From Archegozetes longisetosus (taxonomy: Eukaryota; Arthropoda; Arachnida; Sarcoptiformes; Trhypochthoniidae): a stretch of 64,000 bases of DNA. The stretch spans positions 10,977,855 to 11,041,854 of the forward strand of contig JAEMBT020000006.1 in the NCBI GenBank assembly GCA_018873245.2, written 5' to 3'. The position numbers and the translations under genes are program-made. The notes beneath the pieces were generated by a model. That model worked only from the letters and a program-made list of their open reading frames with translations, was not told the DNA's origin and ran no database searches. This document shows positions 59,538 to 64,000 of the stretch, one piece after another. Position 1 is the first letter of the stretch. Every line of letters begins with the position of its first letter.

Positions 59538-62500
59538 GATCATTTTACGTCAGCTTCAATTTATTAAATCAATTTAAATTCATAAGTTTGAGGGTTTATT
59601 TTTCATACCAATGCTCTTAAGTTATTTTGCTCAAGACATCTGCCGACAAGAATGTACTTCCTAACCTCATTTTTTATCTTCAATGATCAAACTCTTTGAA
59701 CAATTCGTGACCAAAAGTATTTAGAAAATAATGAGAGAGGCTTTTAGTTGAATATAAGTTTCCATAGTTTTTGTATCGAAAGTGTGGGAGAAATTAAATT
59801 ATAGCTCAGAATTGCTGAATCCATGCCGAAGATTATTTAATTTGATACTGTTAGAGAAAGTAAACAACTCAAAAGTGAAAAATGAGCTCAAATTTTGACT
59901 CGATTGAAACTAAAGCCTAAATTTGAAATCTACTAGAATTTTAGGTCGGATATAAACGAAAGACTCATTGAGGAGAAGGACACAAACTCTAACCTTGATT
60001 TCAGTTTAAATACTAAAATAATTAATAAGTGACAATTAATGCCCAATTTTCCACTTCAGTATTCTAATTAATAGCTATAATGGCCTATATATGAGCCAAC
60101 ATATAATTAGACTCAATCATAGAGTGAGACATAACAAGAGAAAACATTATTATCTTATTAAATATAAGTGAATATTGAACTGAAGCTGATATTCAATTAG
60201 TATTTTGTGGTGCTTTACAAGTGTGCTGCTATGCATGGTCAAACACTTTTGTTTGAACTTGTATTTTGACAAAAAACACGACACTGTTTCCAGTCAGAAT
60301 AACAGCTAGAATTTGCCAACATTTGCCCAATATAATATGTCATTTCTATACGCTTCTCAATTGAGCTGTCAGACGCCGTTTCATTGCAGGTTTGCATCAA
60401 CAACTTGCACGGATCAGCAAATATTTTCAAGTGATTCAATTTCTAATATCTCGACTAGAAACCTTAATTTTCTACCTTACATTAGCCTTGACGCGAAAGC
60501 ACCAAAATAAGCACTAAATCAGTTAAATTATCAAGTTTTAACACACCAATTGCGAACTCATTTAGCATTTGATAGGTTTTAATAATTTAATAATGTTTCG
60601 ATTACTAGTGAATTTTTTGCCTTAGTAATAAAAACCGAATTATAAACTCATTTAAAAAGCATTAAAGTTTGGTTTGATTGATGGCTTTGTAGTTAACACA
60701 AAGTTTACCTAGTACTAGAATCAGTAGCTTCGAAGATTCCAAGTCGGGGTTCGGTAGTTTTTATATTCGATTTAATCTCAGTTAATAAGCCATCATAGTT
60801 TGATCTTGAAAGTTACATTTAAAATAATAAAAGCTACGCATCAATGGGTTTCATTACACCGAATTAAGCTTAAAATAAATATAACTAGTCTCGCGATCAA
60901 TCTGTTTCTAGCAAGTAAATTTCATACATTCCGATATTTGAAATAAGTTCAAGTTGACTAATTGAAAATGTAAAACAAACGCAACCATCAGATTAATATT
61001 TTGTTTTGTTTGCACGTGTGTGACACGATCTCATTTTTCTAACTTACAAAGAAATGGGACTGATTTCAATTTAAGGCATAGGCTTTAATAGTTTTGTCAT
61101 GACTTTGACATTCATAAGCTAAAAATGTTGCATAGTATTGATTATTCATAAAACAATAGAAACTAATTTGTTTAGTTTTCATTGAGCTGATGACATTTTT
61201 CATTTTCTAAAAAGAAAGACAACTAATGAATAGATGTCTCAAATCTATATAAATCAAAGACACTATTAATTATATGAATTAACGAATGTCTCTCTTATAC
61301 AAGTTGAGCGAAAATTATTAATTTAAATCTTTTATCACATGAATCTCAATGTCATTAATTGTCGACTCTATTTGTGTTGCTTCAAGTGTTGACATCTTTG
61401 AGGGGATACTATCAATGAAATTATTTTTCAAAAGCTGTCAAATTCAGATTCGTTTTCAACGCTGAGCTAATCCAGGTTTAAGGAAATGTTAAATCTATTT
61501 CTAAAGATAACATATTTTGACATCAAATTTGACGAGAATTTTAGTTGGGATATTATTTTAGTGTTTCCGCAATCATATAATAGTTGAAATATGTAGACAA
61601 GTTTGAAGATTACAGAAATTGAATGAAAGGCTTCATCCTACATGATGCCTAAAATAGCACTAGCTTTCAGTTATCAGATTATGAATATTAATTATTGCAT
61701 ACCAGTTCTACATAATGAGCATTAAGTATTCAACCAAATCTTGTTTAAATTCCATTCAATCTAAAGCTCTCTGCAGAATTATGCTTTTTATACATTCCTC
61801 GTTTTTATTTTGAGCCTCTTTTCTATGTTATTGCAAAAATGTTGCATATTTGAATACAGATTAAAAACTGGAGATGTGTTAAATCATTTTTTCTAACGAT
61901 TGATTGAGTTTCTAATTTTTCTATTTATTCGAACAACCTTATCGAATCAAAGAGAAACTGCATTTTATTTGTGAGAATCAGCTTGAGAAATTTGATTCGA
62001 CGAAAATACTGAAATCTTAAACTTGGAAATCATAAGATCTTTTGGTAGATTTATTTTCCAATAAGAACTGTTATTCAGTCTTAGTAATTATCTGTTGATT
62101 GAATGGCTTAAACATTTGATACCTTACATAACGTTCTGGTTTCATTAATCTACCGTTATTCAGTTTAACCGCAGCATAGGACTAATTAACTGCGTGTGAT
62201 TTTAGTATTCGTCGTTGAGATGTCAAAATATTAAGTTTAATTAAACTTGAGATGACAATCTTTGTAAGCAATTGAGACGTGTTGCTTCAAATGTACTGCA
62301 CAGTTAAGAACTTATTAATGATCTGTAGCTACTAGAGTAAATTGATGCGTATAGATTATTCATATGTTTTATAAAAATTAGATTTAATAAAAGCAAATAA
62401 TATACATGTATTAATAGATAAGAGTATATGTTCGGAAACGTGTCCTAAAAGCATAGAAAGGAGTTTTCTATCAGATGCTATCCGTGTCTAGCACTAATTT

Positions 62501-62931
62501 TTAAGTTTTAGGGCATCAAGTTTGACCCATTCATGTATTTTTCAATGAATTCAAAATAGGATTTTGTCGCGAATAATTATTTAGGGAGCCAAACTTTTCT
62601 CATTTCTACATCTATAACCAATTCTAATAATCCTCGTGATTTTAGTTTCTGATAATCCATAACCGTCTTAATGGATTAATTATACAACGAGATCTAGTTT
62701 ATATAACACGAGCCTCTGCTGTGCATTTCTTTGCAGGTGAACTAATGTTAGATTAAATTTATTTCTAATTGTTATTACAGTAAAGGATGTACTGACTATT
62801 CACTAGAACATTATTGAGACAGACAATTATTCAAAATTTTCAAAGAGCTCACAACAAATAAATCAATTTTCTAGAGAATAGATTGAATGATGGATATTTT
62901 TCAAGAGAAAAGTTTAACTCTACATTTCGTC

Positions 62932-63001
62932 GCATCAGTTCTATGAAGTGCTATCAACCATTGAAATAATATTATGGATAGAACTTCATAGCACTGACCA
63001 T
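62932..63001. repeat. Hairpin repeat family H1, copy E
   Basis: Left arm CAGTTCTATGAAGTGCTATC and right arm GGATAGAACTTCATAGCACT pair over about 20 positions with only a few mismatches around a loop of ~26 nt. It is the best preserved stem of the five copies. Confidence 0.75.
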
Positions 63002-64000
63002 TTGAGTAATTGTTTGAGAATCTTTCAAGGCGAATCAAACTACGACTTCACGCGTAAAACAACTCTAATGAAAACCATTTGAAGCACTTTTCTTGATTCA
63101 CAATTGATTAATGCGTTAACATATAACTAACGATCCATAAAATTTATTCTTCAAACTTGTCTGCATTTGTTTGGTTTTCGAGAAGTACGATCAAACAGAA
63201 TATAAGAACTGAATGAGAATGATTTGAGACATATTCAAACACTTAGATGTTAAAAGGGTCTGAAAATGCAGTCTCACTTTTTGCTTATATTTGGCAAACT
63301 GATCATTATTGGTAATGATTATGTGCACATTTGTAGCCCGTAATACTAAGAATTATTTTGGTGTTCGCATAATCGAAGATAGATACCAACATGATTGATC
63401 ACAACAAATTCATTATCCAACCTTTTATTTTATGTGTTTATAACTTCATTTACAAGTTTGTTTAATTTTACTGATAAGTTTAGAGTCAAATTTAATATAC
63501 TTTAATTGTTTGGCTTATTGCATAAGTATTTCTGCATAATAACAGTGACTCAAAAAACAATAGCGTAAAATGAGGTCTAAAGCTCTTAATAGAAGGTGAA
63601 ACTTATGGCAGTCTCTCAAATGCAAACAAATATAAGAACACTTAAACAGTTGCAAAAACGTTCAACTTTTTATGCCTAGATTATCGCCAGATATGGATGA
63701 TTTTAAGGTTAATCAAATATTATTAATGAAGGGTATTGGTCTGAAATCTTGAGCTTCAAGTTCGAGCTTCTATAAACGCAGTTCAGAATTGTTGAGCTTT
63801 GAGCTGCACATATACTTAGAAACTCGAGTCCAAGCTGTTTGCTGCGCTACTGAGCTTATGTTAAATATTAAAAATAATCAGCAGTAATCTTCATGAAAAG
63901 TATTTATCTCGAGTTATAATGAAGTATTTGTGCAAAAGGTACACTAATTTTGATCGTAAAGTTTGAACTATGAATTCAAACTTGGACATCGGTGTCGCTT

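Larger units (their letters stand above)
43722..64000. other. Gene-poor AT-rich block (right part)
   Basis: About 20 kb with no complete gene that I can recognise. Open frames are at most ~103 codons and featureless. The block holds a possible short first coding exon (49464-49549), an octamer minisatellite (55.26 kb), a GA/GAAT microsatellite (54.34 kb), H1 hairpin copies (59.47 and 62.93 kb) and H2 repeat pieces (56.6-56.76 kb). It may be the intron or 5' region of a long gene. Confidence 0.55.

Overview
This is an AT-rich eukaryotic nuclear window. Genes carry short GT-AG introns (mostly 58-76 bp, one of 269 bp), poly(A) signals are AATAAA-type, and microsatellites and small inverted-repeat transposons are scattered throughout. 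The protein set is animal (NECAP with two WxxF motifs, a TAF13 close to the human protein, DDB2, BRF2, a SETMAR-like SET protein). The compact introns and base composition suggest an arthropod, perhaps a mite or other chelicerate, but this is inference and the species is not identified.

Layout: (1) About 1-29.4 kb is gene-poor. One small acidic orphan ORF lies at 15.0-15.5 kb, with CT/AG microsatellites, a duplicated ~190-bp MITE, two hAT-type elements with 8-bp target duplications, a fold-back hairpin and other small repeats. (2) About 29.4-43.7 kb is a gene island: BRF2 (+), a transposon cluster containing a hAT element and a decayed Fanzor (eukaryotic TnpB-like, RNA-guided nuclease family) pseudogene, UBE2J2 (+), NECAP (-), TAF13 (-), a SETMAR/SUV39-type SET methyltransferase (-), DDB2 (+) and DDX52 (-). 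Exon boundaries of the four spliced genes were worked out by hand, and all exon phases close in frame. (3) About 43.8-64 kb is again gene-poor, with repeats and one candidate short first coding exon at 49.46 kb.

The genes are housekeeping and do not form one pathway. Two concern TBP-dependent transcription initiation (BRF2 for Pol III type 3 promoters, TAF13 in TFIID). The others cover UV-damage recognition (DDB2), rRNA maturation (DDX52), ER-associated ubiquitination (UBE2J2), clathrin coats (NECAP) and histone methylation (SET). TAF13 lies 84 bp downstream of the SET gene on the same strand, DDB2 and DDX52 converge with 162 bp between stop codons, and SET and DDB2 diverge.

The most notable observations are the Fanzor relic with a lost RuvC-III aspartate, an intact intronless BRF2 outside vertebrates, a DDB2 whose lesion-probing FQH triad appears to be KQR, and at least six small DNA-transposon families, several delimited to the base by target duplications. 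I found no tRNA, rRNA or CRISPR array.
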